The translations under genes and the position numbers were made by a program. Of a DNA stretch of 64,000 nt, positions 8,066-15,935 are shown in pieces; the stretch's first letter is position 1, and each line of letters opens with the position of its first letter. The stretch is from Halosimplex halophilum (lineage in GTDB: Archaea > Halobacteriota > Halobacteria > Halobacteriales > Haloarculaceae): assembly GCF_004698125.1 (NCBI RefSeq), contig NZ_SRHV01000005.1, positions 558,001 to 622,000 on the forward strand, in the 5' to 3' direction. Below the pieces are notes generated by a model that had not been told where the DNA came from, searched no databases, and saw only the letters and a program-made list of their open reading frames with translations.

Positions 8066-9298
8066 GTGAAAGTGGGATTCGTCCACCCGACGTACCCGCA
8101 GGGCGAGGGGACGGGCGCGACCCACAGCGCCTCCCGCATCGTCTTCGAGCTGGCCGACCGCGGCCACGACGTGACGGTGTACTGCTGGGCGGACCCGCCG
8201 GACGGCTGGACCGTCGACGCCGACCTCTCGGTGCGCCCGCTCGACACCGACGGCGCCCCGTACCACTCGGCGCTGCAGCTGGACCGCGCGCTGCGCGAGC
8301 GGGTCCCCGAGTTCGACGCCTACGACGTGGTCCACAGCTACGTGATGAACAGCCTGCCGGCGCTTGGCGAGGTCGCCGCGGAGACGAGCGCGGCGACGGT
8401 CCTGACGCTGAACGCCTACGGGGCGGTCTGCCCGAAGAACGACCTCCGGTACATGGACCGCGAGCCCTGCGAGCGCAACGGCCTCGCGAAGTGCGCGGCG
8501 TGTTCGGTCGCGACCAGCGGCGGCCACGACGAACACGGCCCCCTCTACCGGTCGGCCAGCCGGCTGGGCTACCTGAAACTGGTCCGCGACGGCGAGCGGG
8601 TCGCCGACCGGATCGACGGCTACCACGCGCTCTCGCCGCACATCCGCGAGACCTACGCCGACTTCGGCTTCCCGCGCGAGCGCCTCTCGGTGATCCCGAA
8701 CGTCCTCGACGAGCGGTTCGACAGGCCCCACGAGAGCGACTTCGAGCCGCCCTACGAGCTGCTGTACGTCGGGTCGCTCGACGAACACAAGGGGGTCGAC
8801 CGCCTCCTGCCGGTCCTCGACCGGCTGAACCGGTCGGGGGAGTCCCACCGGCTGACCGTCGTCGGCGACGGCGGGCTGCGGACCGACCTGGCGGAGGCGG
8901 CCGCCGAGCGGGGACTCGACGAGGCCGTGACGTTCACGGGCTGGCTCGAAAACGACGACCTCCCGGAGCTGTACGCCGCCCACGACTGTTTCGTCTACCC
9001 CGGGCGCTGGGACGAACCCTTCGGCCGGGTGTTCCTCGAAGCGCTCGCGACGGGGACGCCGGTCGTCGCCAGCGACGTGGGCAGCGTCGCCGAGATCGTC
9101 GGCGAGGGCGGCCGGACCACCGACGGCTCCGTCGACGGGTTCGTCACGGCCATCCGGGAACTGTTCGACGGCGACCCCGAGGGCGTCTCCGCGGCGGCGA
9201 CGCGGACCGTCGACCGCTACCGGGCCGACGCCGTCGTCCCGCAGTTCGTCGACCTCTACGAGCGGGTCCTCGAACGGGCGGGCGCCGGCGACCGGTAG
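8066..9298 (+). CDS. GT4-family glycosyltransferase
   Basis: A 410-residue GT-B enzyme starting at GTG 8066 (MKVGFVHPTYPQ). The N-terminal acceptor domain begins KVGFVHPTYPQGEGTGATHSA; the C-terminal donor domain has VGSLDEHKGVDRL and the E-x7-E motif in DEPFGRVFLEALATGTPVVASD. A cysteine cluster at about residues 133-153 (VCPKN...CERNGLAKCAACS) is unusual for GT4 and may bind a metal. Cytoplasmic, transferring a sugar from a nucleotide donor to an unknown acceptor. It overlaps operonically with the upstream phosphatase-like gene. The next gene downstream has its own promoter with an iron-box-like palindrome. Confidence 0.88.
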   Translation: MKVGFVHPTYPQGEGTGATHSASRIVFELADRGHDVTVYCWADPPDGWTVDADLSVRPLDTDGAPYHSALQLDRALRERVPEFDAYDVVHSYVMNSLPALGEVAAETSAATVLTLNAYGAVCPKNDLRYMDREPCERNGLAKCAACSVATSGGHDEHGPLYRSASRLGYLKLVRDGERVADRIDGYHALSPHIRETYADFGFPRERLSVIPNVLDERFDRPHESDFEPPYELLYVGSLDEHKGVDRLLPVLDRLNRSGESHRLTVVGDGGLRTDLAEAAAERGLDEAVTFTGWLENDDLPELYAAHDCFVYPGRWDEPFGRVFLEALATGTPVVASDVGSVAEIVGEGGRTTDGSVDGFVTAIRELFDGDPEGVSAAATRTVDRYRADAVVPQFVDLYERVLERAGAGDR

Positions 9299-9383
9299 CC
9301 GCCACGGCCGACCGGACGGACTCCGTCGACCGTCCGGATCCAGAATGCGCCGGAGAGCGGCTGACAGCCGCAGAGCGGTGTAC

Positions 9384-9398
9384 TTTAGGCCGACCAAA
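9384..9398 (+). promoter_or_regulatory. Iron-box-like palindrome 1 (TTTAGGCCGACCAAA)
   Basis: An inverted repeat with one weak half, in the 200-base gap before the DUF4330 gene. Its left half coincides with a TATA-like TTTA. It matches the shape of the other palindromes in this region and of the DtxR-family consensus (TTAGGnnnnCCTAA). Confidence 0.55.
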
Positions 9399-9456
9399 CG
9401 ATATGTGAAAGCCTTTTACCGTCGACCGAAGAGGTGCGGGTACGCTGATATCGCAC

Positions 9457-9504
9457 ATGCGACCGACGCCATCGCAGCCGTCCCCCGGGGGCGTGCTCCC
9501 GTGA
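9457..9504 (+). CDS. Mini-ORF coupled to the DUF4330 gene
   Basis: A 15-codon frame (MRPTPSQPSPGGVLP) whose TGA overlaps the GTG start of the next gene as GTGA. It lies behind iron box 1. It may act as a leader for translational coupling; a chance open frame is possible in such GC-rich DNA. Confidence 0.25.
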   Translation: MRPTPSQPSPGGVLP

Positions 9505-10601
9505 CGGTCATCGACGAGTCCGGGCGCCTGTTCGGCCTGGTCAACGTCTACGACGCGCTCGTCGTGGTCCTCCTCGTCGGCGCCGTCGGCGCGGGCGTCC
9601 TGCTCGTCGACCCCTTCGGCGGGGGCGGCGAGCCGGCCACGCGCTACGCGACGGTCGACCTGGGGACCCAGCCCCTCTCGACGGCCGCGCGCATCGGCGA
9701 GGGCAACGAGTCCGGCGGCGCGCTGACGGTCACCGACACGTACGTCGGACCCGGCGACGGCGACGGCGTGTCGGTCGTGGTCCGCGTCCGCGTCAACGGG
9801 TCGCTCGTCGACGACCCGCAAGCGGAGGCTCCCGTCTTCGAGTTCGACGGCGAGCCCCTGCGTCGCGGTGACGAGCTGGCGCTGGAGACGGCCGCCTACG
9901 ACGCCGAGGGCGAGGTCGTCGAGCTCGGCGGGCGGTCGGCGACGCTGGAGACGGGACGGCTGTCCGTCCTCGTCGAGGCGAGCGTCCCGCCGGCGACGGC
10001 CGACCTGGTCGACCGCGGCGCCGGCTACCGGATCGACGACCGGACGGTCGCGACGGTCACCGACACCACGGTCGCCTCCGTCGGGCCGGGCAACCGGACC
10101 GCCCTGCTCGGCCTCTCGCTGCGGACGGTCCGCTACGGCGGCGCCACCTACTTCGGCGACAGGGAGCTGCTCGTGGGCCAGACGGTCCCGTTCCGCACCG
10201 ACCGCTACGCGCTGTCGGGGTCGGTGACCCGGTGGGGCAACGCCTCGCTGCCGGGCGCGCCGGCGACGGTGACAGCCGTGGTCCGGCTGGACGGCGTCGA
10301 GCCGGACATCGCCGACGGGCTCGAAGCCGGGATGGTCGAGCGCCGCGACGGGCGGACGGTCGCGGAGATCGCCGACGTGCGCTCGGAACCGGCGTCGGTC
10401 GTCCTCACCAGCGAGGACGGCAACATCTACGAGCGCGACCACCCCCGCAACCTCGACGTCTACCTCACCGTCGACCTCCGGGTCCGCCGGACCGACGACG
10501 GCCTCCGGTTCCGCACCCGGCCGGTCCGGGAGGGCTCGGACGTGCTGCTGGACTTCCGGTCGGTCGTCGTCGACGGGACCGTCACCGACCTGGAACCCTG
10601 A
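9501..10601 (+). CDS. DUF4330-family membrane-anchored protein
   Basis: A 366-residue protein starting at GTG 9501 (MTVIDESGRLFGLVNVYDA). The opening IDESGRLFGLVNVYDALVVVLL followed by a single transmembrane helix (about residues 20-40) is the DUF4330 signature. The remaining ~320 residues are extracytoplasmic, beta-rich and acidic, with Asn-x-Ser/Thr sequons (NESG is not one; NGS, NRT, NAS are). The frame is open further upstream to 9345, but the family start supports 9501. A palindrome like the iron boxes of the neighbouring siderophore genes lies 103 bases upstream, so it may belong to the iron regulon. Its role is unknown; a surface or envelope function is inferred from topology. Confidence 0.75.
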   Translation: MTVIDESGRLFGLVNVYDALVVVLLVGAVGAGVLLVDPFGGGGEPATRYATVDLGTQPLSTAARIGEGNESGGALTVTDTYVGPGDGDGVSVVVRVRVNGSLVDDPQAEAPVFEFDGEPLRRGDELALETAAYDAEGEVVELGGRSATLETGRLSVLVEASVPPATADLVDRGAGYRIDDRTVATVTDTTVASVGPGNRTALLGLSLRTVRYGGATYFGDRELLVGQTVPFRTDRYALSGSVTRWGNASLPGAPATVTAVVRLDGVEPDIADGLEAGMVERRDGRTVAEIADVRSEPASVVLTSEDGNIYERDHPRNLDVYLTVDLRVRRTDDGLRFRTRPVREGSDVLLDFRSVVVDGTVTDLEP

Positions 10602-10676
10602 CCGACCTGGCGCCCCGGACCGGTCCGGCCGACCACGGCGGCGACCGAAACGGCCGAACGCGGACCGATGCACCGG

Positions 10677-10692
10677 TTTCGGCCGCCCTAAA
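10677..10692 (+). promoter_or_regulatory. Iron-box-like palindrome 2 (TTTCGGCCGCCCTAAA)
   Basis: The first of two palindromes before the siderophore operon. The halves TTTcGG and CCcTAAA are imperfect. The right half provides an AT-rich TATA-like run (ctaaaaaa). Confidence 0.5.
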
Positions 10693-10705
10693 AAATCGGA
10701 ACCGT

Positions 10706-10722
10706 TTTGAGGGTCGCCTAAA
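10706..10722 (+). promoter_or_regulatory. Iron-box-like palindrome 3 (TTTGAGGGTCGCCTAAA)
   Basis: The second palindrome before the siderophore operon, with the better right half GCCTAAA. The run CCTAAAATT centred at about 10722 is 27-29 bases before the ATG at 10751, the spacing expected of a TATA box for a leaderless haloarchaeal mRNA, so a bound repressor would block the promoter. Confidence 0.5.
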
Positions 10723-10750
10723 ATTGATCCAGGCAACGAGGGCAACGCGA

Positions 10751-10819
10751 ATGAGACTGCAAATCGAGCGTACGTGTTCCGGTGCGAAGTGTGCCGGGAC
10801 GGGGCCGGTTCGGGCATGA
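10751..10819 (+). CDS. Mini-ORF leading the siderophore operon
   Basis: A 22-codon frame beginning MRLQIERTCSGAKCAG, with two cysteines four residues apart. Its TGA overlaps the ATG of the acyltransferase gene (ATGA). Its ATG is at the position predicted for a leaderless transcript from the TATA-like part of palindrome 3. It could be a short regulatory or coupling peptide, or a small metal-responsive leader; expression is unproven. Confidence 0.35.
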   Translation: MRLQIERTCSGAKCAGTGPVRA

Positions 10820-11403
10820 CCGGGCCGCAGGAGGTCGTCAGTTCGGACTACAGTTACGTCACCGTCGACGAGGACGTGGGGAAGACGGTCGGCTTCCGCG
10901 AGGTGGAGATCGAGCGGGACCTCGGGCGGCTGCACGCCTGGCTGAACAGCGAGCACGTCCTGCCCTACTGGACGCAGGACGACCCGCTGCCGGTCGTCCG
11001 CGAGACGATCGAGGAGCGGGCGAACGACGACGGACAGACGCTGTACATCGGCTCGCTCGACCACGTGCCGATGAGCTACTGGGAGTCCTACTGGGCGGCC
11101 GAGGACCGCATCGCCGACTACTACGACGCCGACCCGGCCGACCGGGGGATCCACCTGCTCATCGGCCCCGAGGAGTACCTCGGCGAGGGCTACGGCGCGC
11201 CGCTGGTGCGGGCGATGGTCGCCTTCCAGTTCCGTCACCCCGAGACCGACCGGATCGTCACCGAGCCCGACGCCCGCAACGAGCGGGCGATCCGCGTCTT
11301 CGAGAAGAGCGGCTTCGAGCGGGTCCGCGAGGTCGACCTCCCCGACAAGACGGGCCAGCTCATGTTCTGCGACCGCGAGACCTTCGAGGAGGGGGACGCG
11401 TGA
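10816..11403 (+). CDS. iucB: IucB-type siderophore N-acyltransferase (GNAT, Acetyltransf_8)
   Basis: A 195-residue GNAT protein of the IucB/AlcB group. The diagnostic stretch is DLGRLHAWLNSEHVLPYW, where the His and Trp bind the N-hydroxylated side chain, followed by PMSYWESYWA and the acetyl-CoA segment LGEGYGAPLVRAMV, then EPDARNERAIRVFEKSGF. It would acylate the hydroxylamine made by the adjacent N-hydroxylase, giving a hydroxamate iron ligand. ATG 10816 is chosen over the in-frame GTG at 10774 because the family start aligns there. Its stop overlaps the next start (GTGA at 11400), so the two are translated together. It is the first full gene behind two iron-box palindromes. Confidence 0.88.
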   Translation: MTGPQEVVSSDYSYVTVDEDVGKTVGFREVEIERDLGRLHAWLNSEHVLPYWTQDDPLPVVRETIEERANDDGQTLYIGSLDHVPMSYWESYWAAEDRIADYYDADPADRGIHLLIGPEEYLGEGYGAPLVRAMVAFQFRHPETDRIVTEPDARNERAIRVFEKSGFERVREVDLPDKTGQLMFCDRETFEEGDA

Positions 11404-12773
11404 CCGACCGCGTCCACGACGTGATCGGGATCGGCGTCGGGCCGTTCAACCTCGGGCTGGCGGCGCTGCTCGACGGCGCCGACGCCGACCTGGACGCCCG
11501 CTTCCTCGAACAGGAGCCGGAGTTCGGCTGGCACGAGGGGATGCTCGTCGAGGACACCACCATGGAGGTGCCGTTCCTCGCGGATCTCGTCACGATGGCG
11601 GACCCGTCGAACCCCCACAGCTACCTCAACTACCTGCAGGCCGAGGACCGGCTCTACGAGTTCTACTTCTACGAGGAGTTTTTCATCCCGCGCCGCGAGT
11701 ACAACGAGTACTGCCGGTGGGTGGCCGACCGGCTCCCCTCCCTGGCGTTCGACACCCGCGTCACCGACCTCCGGGTCGAAGACGACCTGTTCGTCGTCGA
11801 GACGGTCGACCCGAAGACGGGCGAGCGGGCGAGCTACGCCGCCGAGGACGTGGTGATGGGGATCGGCACTCAACGGCACGTCCCCGAGCAGTTCGAGGAC
11901 TGCCTCGGCCGGGACGTGTTCCACTCGGCGTCGTACCTCCACAACCGCGACCGCTGTCTCGACGCCGACTCGGTCACCGTCGTCGGCTCCGGCCAGAGCG
12001 CCGCCGAGGTGTTCCGCGACCTCCTCGAACGCCAGGCCGACCGCTCGTTCAGCCTCGACTGGATCACCCGCTCGCGGGGCTTCTTCCAGATGATCGACGG
12101 CAAGCTCGGCCACATGATCTACACCCCCGACTACACGGAGTACTTCTACGACCTCGACCAAGAGCGCAAGGACGAGCTGCTGGCGGACCAGGACCACCTG
12201 TACAAGGGGATCGACGAGCGGACGAGCGCGAAGATCTACGACGCGCTCTACCAGCGCTCGGTCGGCGAGGGCGACCCCGACGTGGGGATGCTCGCCGCGA
12301 CCGAGGTGACCGACATCGGCACCGTCGACGTGGGCACCGACCGGACGGACCGCTACCAGCTGATCTGCGAGCACTGGCAGGAGGAGGAACGGTTCCTCCA
12401 CGAGAGCGAGGTGGTCGTCCTCGCGACCGGCTACACCCGGACGGACCCGCCCTTCCTCGCGCCGCTGGAGGACCGGATCCGCCGCGACGGCCAGGGCCGC
12501 CTGCAGATCACGAAGGACTACCGGCTGGAAGCGGACCTGCCGGGCGAGGTCTTCGTCCAGAACGCCGAGCTGCACACCCACGGGATCAACGCCCCCGACC
12601 TCGGGCTCGGACCGCACCGCAACGCGACGATCATCAACCAGCTCGCCGGCGAGGACGTGTACGACGACTCGCGGGCCGACACCTTCCAGCAGTTCTCGGT
12701 CGACGACTTCGTCGCCGAGCGGGCGGCCCGGCGCATCCCCGAGTCGCGACCGCGGCTCCGGGGCGACGACTGA
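11400..12773 (+). CDS. iucD: IucD/SidA-family lysine or ornithine N-hydroxylase
   Basis: A 457-residue flavin monooxygenase starting at GTG 11400. The FAD motif GIGVGPFNLGLA is at residues 10-21, the NADPH motif GSGQSAAE starts at residue 196, and the late ATGY motif of N-hydroxylating monooxygenases is near residue 342. EVPFLADLVTMADPSNPHSYLNYL-type text, here in shorter blocks, is typical of the family. It would hydroxylate a terminal amine (Lys, Orn or a diamine) using NADPH and oxygen, the first step to a hydroxamate. Lys versus Orn cannot be told from sequence. It sits between the acyltransferase (4-base overlap) and an asparagine-synthetase-like gene one base downstream. Confidence 0.92.
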   Translation: MTDRVHDVIGIGVGPFNLGLAALLDGADADLDARFLEQEPEFGWHEGMLVEDTTMEVPFLADLVTMADPSNPHSYLNYLQAEDRLYEFYFYEEFFIPRREYNEYCRWVADRLPSLAFDTRVTDLRVEDDLFVVETVDPKTGERASYAAEDVVMGIGTQRHVPEQFEDCLGRDVFHSASYLHNRDRCLDADSVTVVGSGQSAAEVFRDLLERQADRSFSLDWITRSRGFFQMIDGKLGHMIYTPDYTEYFYDLDQERKDELLADQDHLYKGIDERTSAKIYDALYQRSVGEGDPDVGMLAATEVTDIGTVDVGTDRTDRYQLICEHWQEEERFLHESEVVVLATGYTRTDPPFLAPLEDRIRRDGQGRLQITKDYRLEADLPGEVFVQNAELHTHGINAPDLGLGPHRNATIINQLAGEDVYDDSRADTFQQFSVDDFVAERAARRIPESRPRLRGDD

Positions 12774-12774
12774 G

Positions 12775-14721
12775 ATGGTCGGCCTCTCCGGGGTGTTCGG
12801 CGCGGGCGCCGGCAGCTGCGACGTGGAGACGGTCCCGGCCGCCGTCGACGACGAGGAGACCGGCCGCTACCGCGACCGCGACGCCGAGGTGCGGTCGGCG
12901 TTCCACGCGGGGACGGCGACCGACCAGCCCGCCGAGACCGCCGACGGCGCGCTCGTGTGGGTCTGGGGCGAGGTGTACAGCGTCGCCGACGGCGGCGACC
13001 GGACGACGGTCGACCCCAACGAGTCCGCCCGCGTGTGCGCGCGAGAGTACGCGGAACACGGCCTGGACTTCGTCGAGCGGCTCGACGGGGAGTTCGCCGG
13101 CTGGGTGTACGACCCCGCTGCCGGGACGGTCTCGCTGTTCCTCGACCGCCTGGGCGCGCGGCCGCTGTACTACGCGGACGCGGGCGATAGCCTCGCCGTC
13201 TCGACGAACGTCCAGACGGTCCCGGTCGTCTCGGGCTTCGAGCCGCGTTTCGACGGGGAGTACCTCGCCGAGTACCTCTACAGCCGGCGGACCCAGGGAA
13301 CGGAGACGCCGATCGAGGGCGTCCAGCAGCTACCGCCGGCGACGGTCCTGACCTACGACGTCGACACCGGCGAGGCCGAGCGGTGGACCTACTGGGAGCC
13401 GCGCCACCGGCCGGTCGACGAGCCGCTGTCGTACTTCGTCCGGGAGCTGGCCGAGCGCTTCGAGCGGGCGGTCGCCGACCGGACGGCCGACGACGGCGAC
13501 CACGGCCTGCTGTTGAGCGGCGGCAGCGACTCCCGGGCGGTGCTGGCGGCCGCCGACGAGTCGCTGGCGGCGTTCCACCTGGCCGACGGCGAGACCCGCG
13601 AGGCCCGCGTCGCCGAGCGGGTGGCCGACGCCGCGGGCGCGGACTTCCACCGGCTGGACCGCGGGCCGGGCTACCACGCCGAGCTGCTGGAGCGGGCGGC
13701 GCCGATCCAGGAGTTCGTCGGCCCGTTCCACACGGGCCACGCGCTCGGGTTCGCCGACGAGATCCGCGACGAGGCCGACACGCTGCTGACGGGGCTGTAC
13801 AGCGACGACCTCTTCGGCTCCTGGAGCGTCTCGCAGGCGACGCTCGACCTGCCCGCGGGCGTCCGCTTCTGGCTCCCCGTCGAGCGGCTCCCCTCGACGA
13901 CCGACGCGTTCGTCGACGGTCAGGTGACGGCGGGGCCGACGCGCCGGCCGGCCTTCCTCGACGCGACGCCGCTGGGCGAGTTGCTCGCCGACAACGTCGA
14001 GGCCCGGGACGGCCGGGTCGACTACCACGGCGTCGGCTACGAGTCGGTCGAACAGCTCAGCCTCAGCTCGACGCTGTACCCCATCACGAACGGGATCGGC
14101 TTCGATCTGTACAGCGCCTTGCAGATCGCGCCGACGCGCAACCCGTTCCTCGACCGCCGGCTGGTCGAGTTGCACCTGTCGATGCCCCTGCGGTATCGGC
14201 TGCGCGCGGACCCGCTCCACCGGGCGATCGACCGCCTCGACGGGTCGCTGGCCGCGGTCCCCCACGCGGGGACGCGGCTGCCGCTGACCTACCCGAAGGC
14301 GGCCCACGCGGTCGGCAACCGCGTGGTCAACCAGCTCGACAAGCTCGGCGCGGGCGGCTACCGGACGGAGGGGCCCTGGCAGGACAGGGACGAGGTCGTC
14401 CGGACCGACGACTTCGTCGGCCGGGCCCTGGAGCGCAACGCCGACTTGCTCCGCCGGCTCCCGGGGATCGACGCCGGGGCCGCCCGCGAGACCTACCGTC
14501 GTCATCGCGCCGGCGAGACGGACGCCGCCGAGGAACTCTACCGGCTGGTCAGCGTCCTCGAGATGCCGCTGACGCGGCGCGTCCTCGGCGAGGACGACAC
14601 GGAGAGCGACGACGGACGTGACGGCGACAGAAGCGACGGACGTGGCGGCGGAGGCGACAGGCGTGACGCCGGCGACGGAAGCGACGACGACGGCCCGCGA
14701 ACGGAACCAGTCCGGGCGTGA
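12775..14721 (+). CDS. Asparagine-synthetase-like ligase 1 (no glutaminase Cys)
   Basis: A 648-residue AsnB-fold protein. The N-terminal Ntn-like domain begins MVGLSGVFG instead of MCGI, so the catalytic Cys2 is missing and glutamine hydrolysis is not expected; FLDRLGARPLYY keeps the domain core. The synthetase domain has the PP-loop SGGSDSR at residues 248-254. It should adenylate a carboxylate and pass it to an amine, as beta-lactam synthetase and lasso-peptide cyclase do. The last ~45 residues are an Asp/Gly/Arg-rich tail of low complexity. It is the third gene of the hydroxylase-acyltransferase operon, one base after iucD, and has a close paralogue at 19136. The proposed siderophore ligase role is inference. 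Confidence 0.85.
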   Translation: MVGLSGVFGAGAGSCDVETVPAAVDDEETGRYRDRDAEVRSAFHAGTATDQPAETADGALVWVWGEVYSVADGGDRTTVDPNESARVCAREYAEHGLDFVERLDGEFAGWVYDPAAGTVSLFLDRLGARPLYYADAGDSLAVSTNVQTVPVVSGFEPRFDGEYLAEYLYSRRTQGTETPIEGVQQLPPATVLTYDVDTGEAERWTYWEPRHRPVDEPLSYFVRELAERFERAVADRTADDGDHGLLLSGGSDSRAVLAAADESLAAFHLADGETREARVAERVADAAGADFHRLDRGPGYHAELLERAAPIQEFVGPFHTGHALGFADEIRDEADTLLTGLYSDDLFGSWSVSQATLDLPAGVRFWLPVERLPSTTDAFVDGQVTAGPTRRPAFLDATPLGELLADNVEARDGRVDYHGVGYESVEQLSLSSTLYPITNGIGFDLYSALQIAPTRNPFLDRRLVELHLSMPLRYRLRADPLHRAIDRLDGSLAAVPHAGTRLPLTYPKAAHAVGNRVVNQLDKLGAGGYRTEGPWQDRDEVVRTDDFVGRALERNADLLRRLPGIDAGAARETYRRHRAGETDAAEELYRLVSVLEMPLTRRVLGEDDTESDDGRDGDRSDGRGGGGDRRDAGDGSDDDGPRTEPVRA

Positions 14722-14794
14722 GCGGCGGCGGATTGCCGGCGGGGCGAGCGGTCGCTCGCGGCCACTGATTCTCTGAGAAACGAGTTCCGACTAC

Positions 14795-15931
14795 TCACTC
14801 CCGCGGGAACCACTGCAGCGGGTGGTCGGCGACGAGGTCGACGCGGACGGGCTGGCCGATCTCGAAGACCTCGGTGTGGTTCTGGAGGCAGTGGATGGTG
14901 TCGCCGCTGTTCGTCTCGACGCGGTAGACGAACGAGGGGCCCTGGTACTGCCGGCTCGTAATCCGTCCGTGGGCGTCGGCCTCGTTGGTCGGCGTCGCCC
15001 GCAGGTCGTCCGGGCGGACGAGCACGTCGACCACCTCGCCGTGCGTGGCGTCGAGGTCGGCGATCCGGTCGGCGTCGATCCGGCCCAGGTCGGTCGCGAG
15101 GCCGTCGCCCTGGCGCTCGGCCGCGAGAAAGCCCGTGCGGCCGAGGAAGGAGGCGACGAACCGCGAGGCGGGCCGCTCGAAGATCCGCTCGGGGCGGCCG
15201 ACCTGCTGGAGGCGGCCGTCGTTCATGATGCCGACGCGGTCGGCGACCGACAGCGCCTCCTCCTGGTCGTGGGTGACCCAGATGGCGGTGACCCCCGTCT
15301 CGTCGATGATCCGGCGGATCTCCTCGCGCATCGAGACGCGGAGGCTCACGTCGAGGTTGCTGAGCGGCTCGTCCAGCAGCAACACGTCGGGCTCGGGGGC
15401 CAGCGACCGCGCGAGCGCGACGCGCTGTTTCTGGCCGCCCGAGAGCTCGCCGGGGTAGTCGTCGCCGTGCTCCGCGAGGTCGACCAGCGAGAGCAGCTCC
15501 GCGACGCGCTCGCGGCGGTCGGCCTCGTCCCAGTCGTCGAGGCCGAAGCCGACGTTCTCGGCGGCGGTCATGTGCGGAAAGAGCGCGAAGTCCTGGAAGA
15601 CGAGGCCGATGCCGCGCCGCTCCGGCGGGACGAACGTGCCGTCGTCGGCGTCGGCGATGGTCCCGTCGCGCAGCTCGATCGACCCGGCGTCGGGGTGTTC
15701 GAGGCCGCCGACCAGCCGCAGGGTCGTCGTCTTCCCGCAGCCCGACGGCCCGAGCAGGGTGAGTACCTCGCCGTCGCCGACGGTCAGCGACAGGTCCTCG
15801 ACCGCGGTCTCGGAGGCGTACGACCGGACGACGCCGTCGAGTTCGAGCACGGGGTCGCCGACCGGACCGTCGACGGCGTCGGTCGATGCTGCGTGCGAGG
15901 CGGACCGTTTCTGGTGGATATCGCGTGACAT
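14795..15931 (-). CDS. fbpC: FbpC-type iron(III) ABC transporter ATPase
   Basis: A 378-residue importer ATPase. Walker A is GPSGCGKTT, the signature LSGGQKQR, Walker B VLLLDEPLSNLD, and the H-loop WVTHDQEEALSVADR. The C-terminal ~110 residues form a TOBE-like regulatory domain (VLVRPDDLRATP ... GDTIHCLQNHTEVFEIGQ). This is the CysA/PotA/FbpC group. It is the last gene of an fbpABC operon, four bases after the permease stop, driven from the iron-box promoter upstream of fbpA. The order binding protein, permease, ATPase and the regulation point to ferric iron, though the ATPase alone could serve thiamine or other cargo. Confidence 0.88.
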   Translation of the reverse strand: MSRDIHQKRSASHAASTDAVDGPVGDPVLELDGVVRSYASETAVEDLSLTVGDGEVLTLLGPSGCGKTTTLRLVGGLEHPDAGSIELRDGTIADADDGTFVPPERRGIGLVFQDFALFPHMTAAENVGFGLDDWDEADRRERVAELLSLVDLAEHGDDYPGELSGGQKQRVALARSLAPEPDVLLLDEPLSNLDVSLRVSMREEIRRIIDETGVTAIWVTHDQEEALSVADRVGIMNDGRLQQVGRPERIFERPASRFVASFLGRTGFLAAERQGDGLATDLGRIDADRIADLDATHGEVVDVLVRPDDLRATPTNEADAHGRITSRQYQGPSFVYRVETNSGDTIHCLQNHTEVFEIGQPVRVDLVADHPLQWFPRE

Positions 15932-15935
15932 GAGT

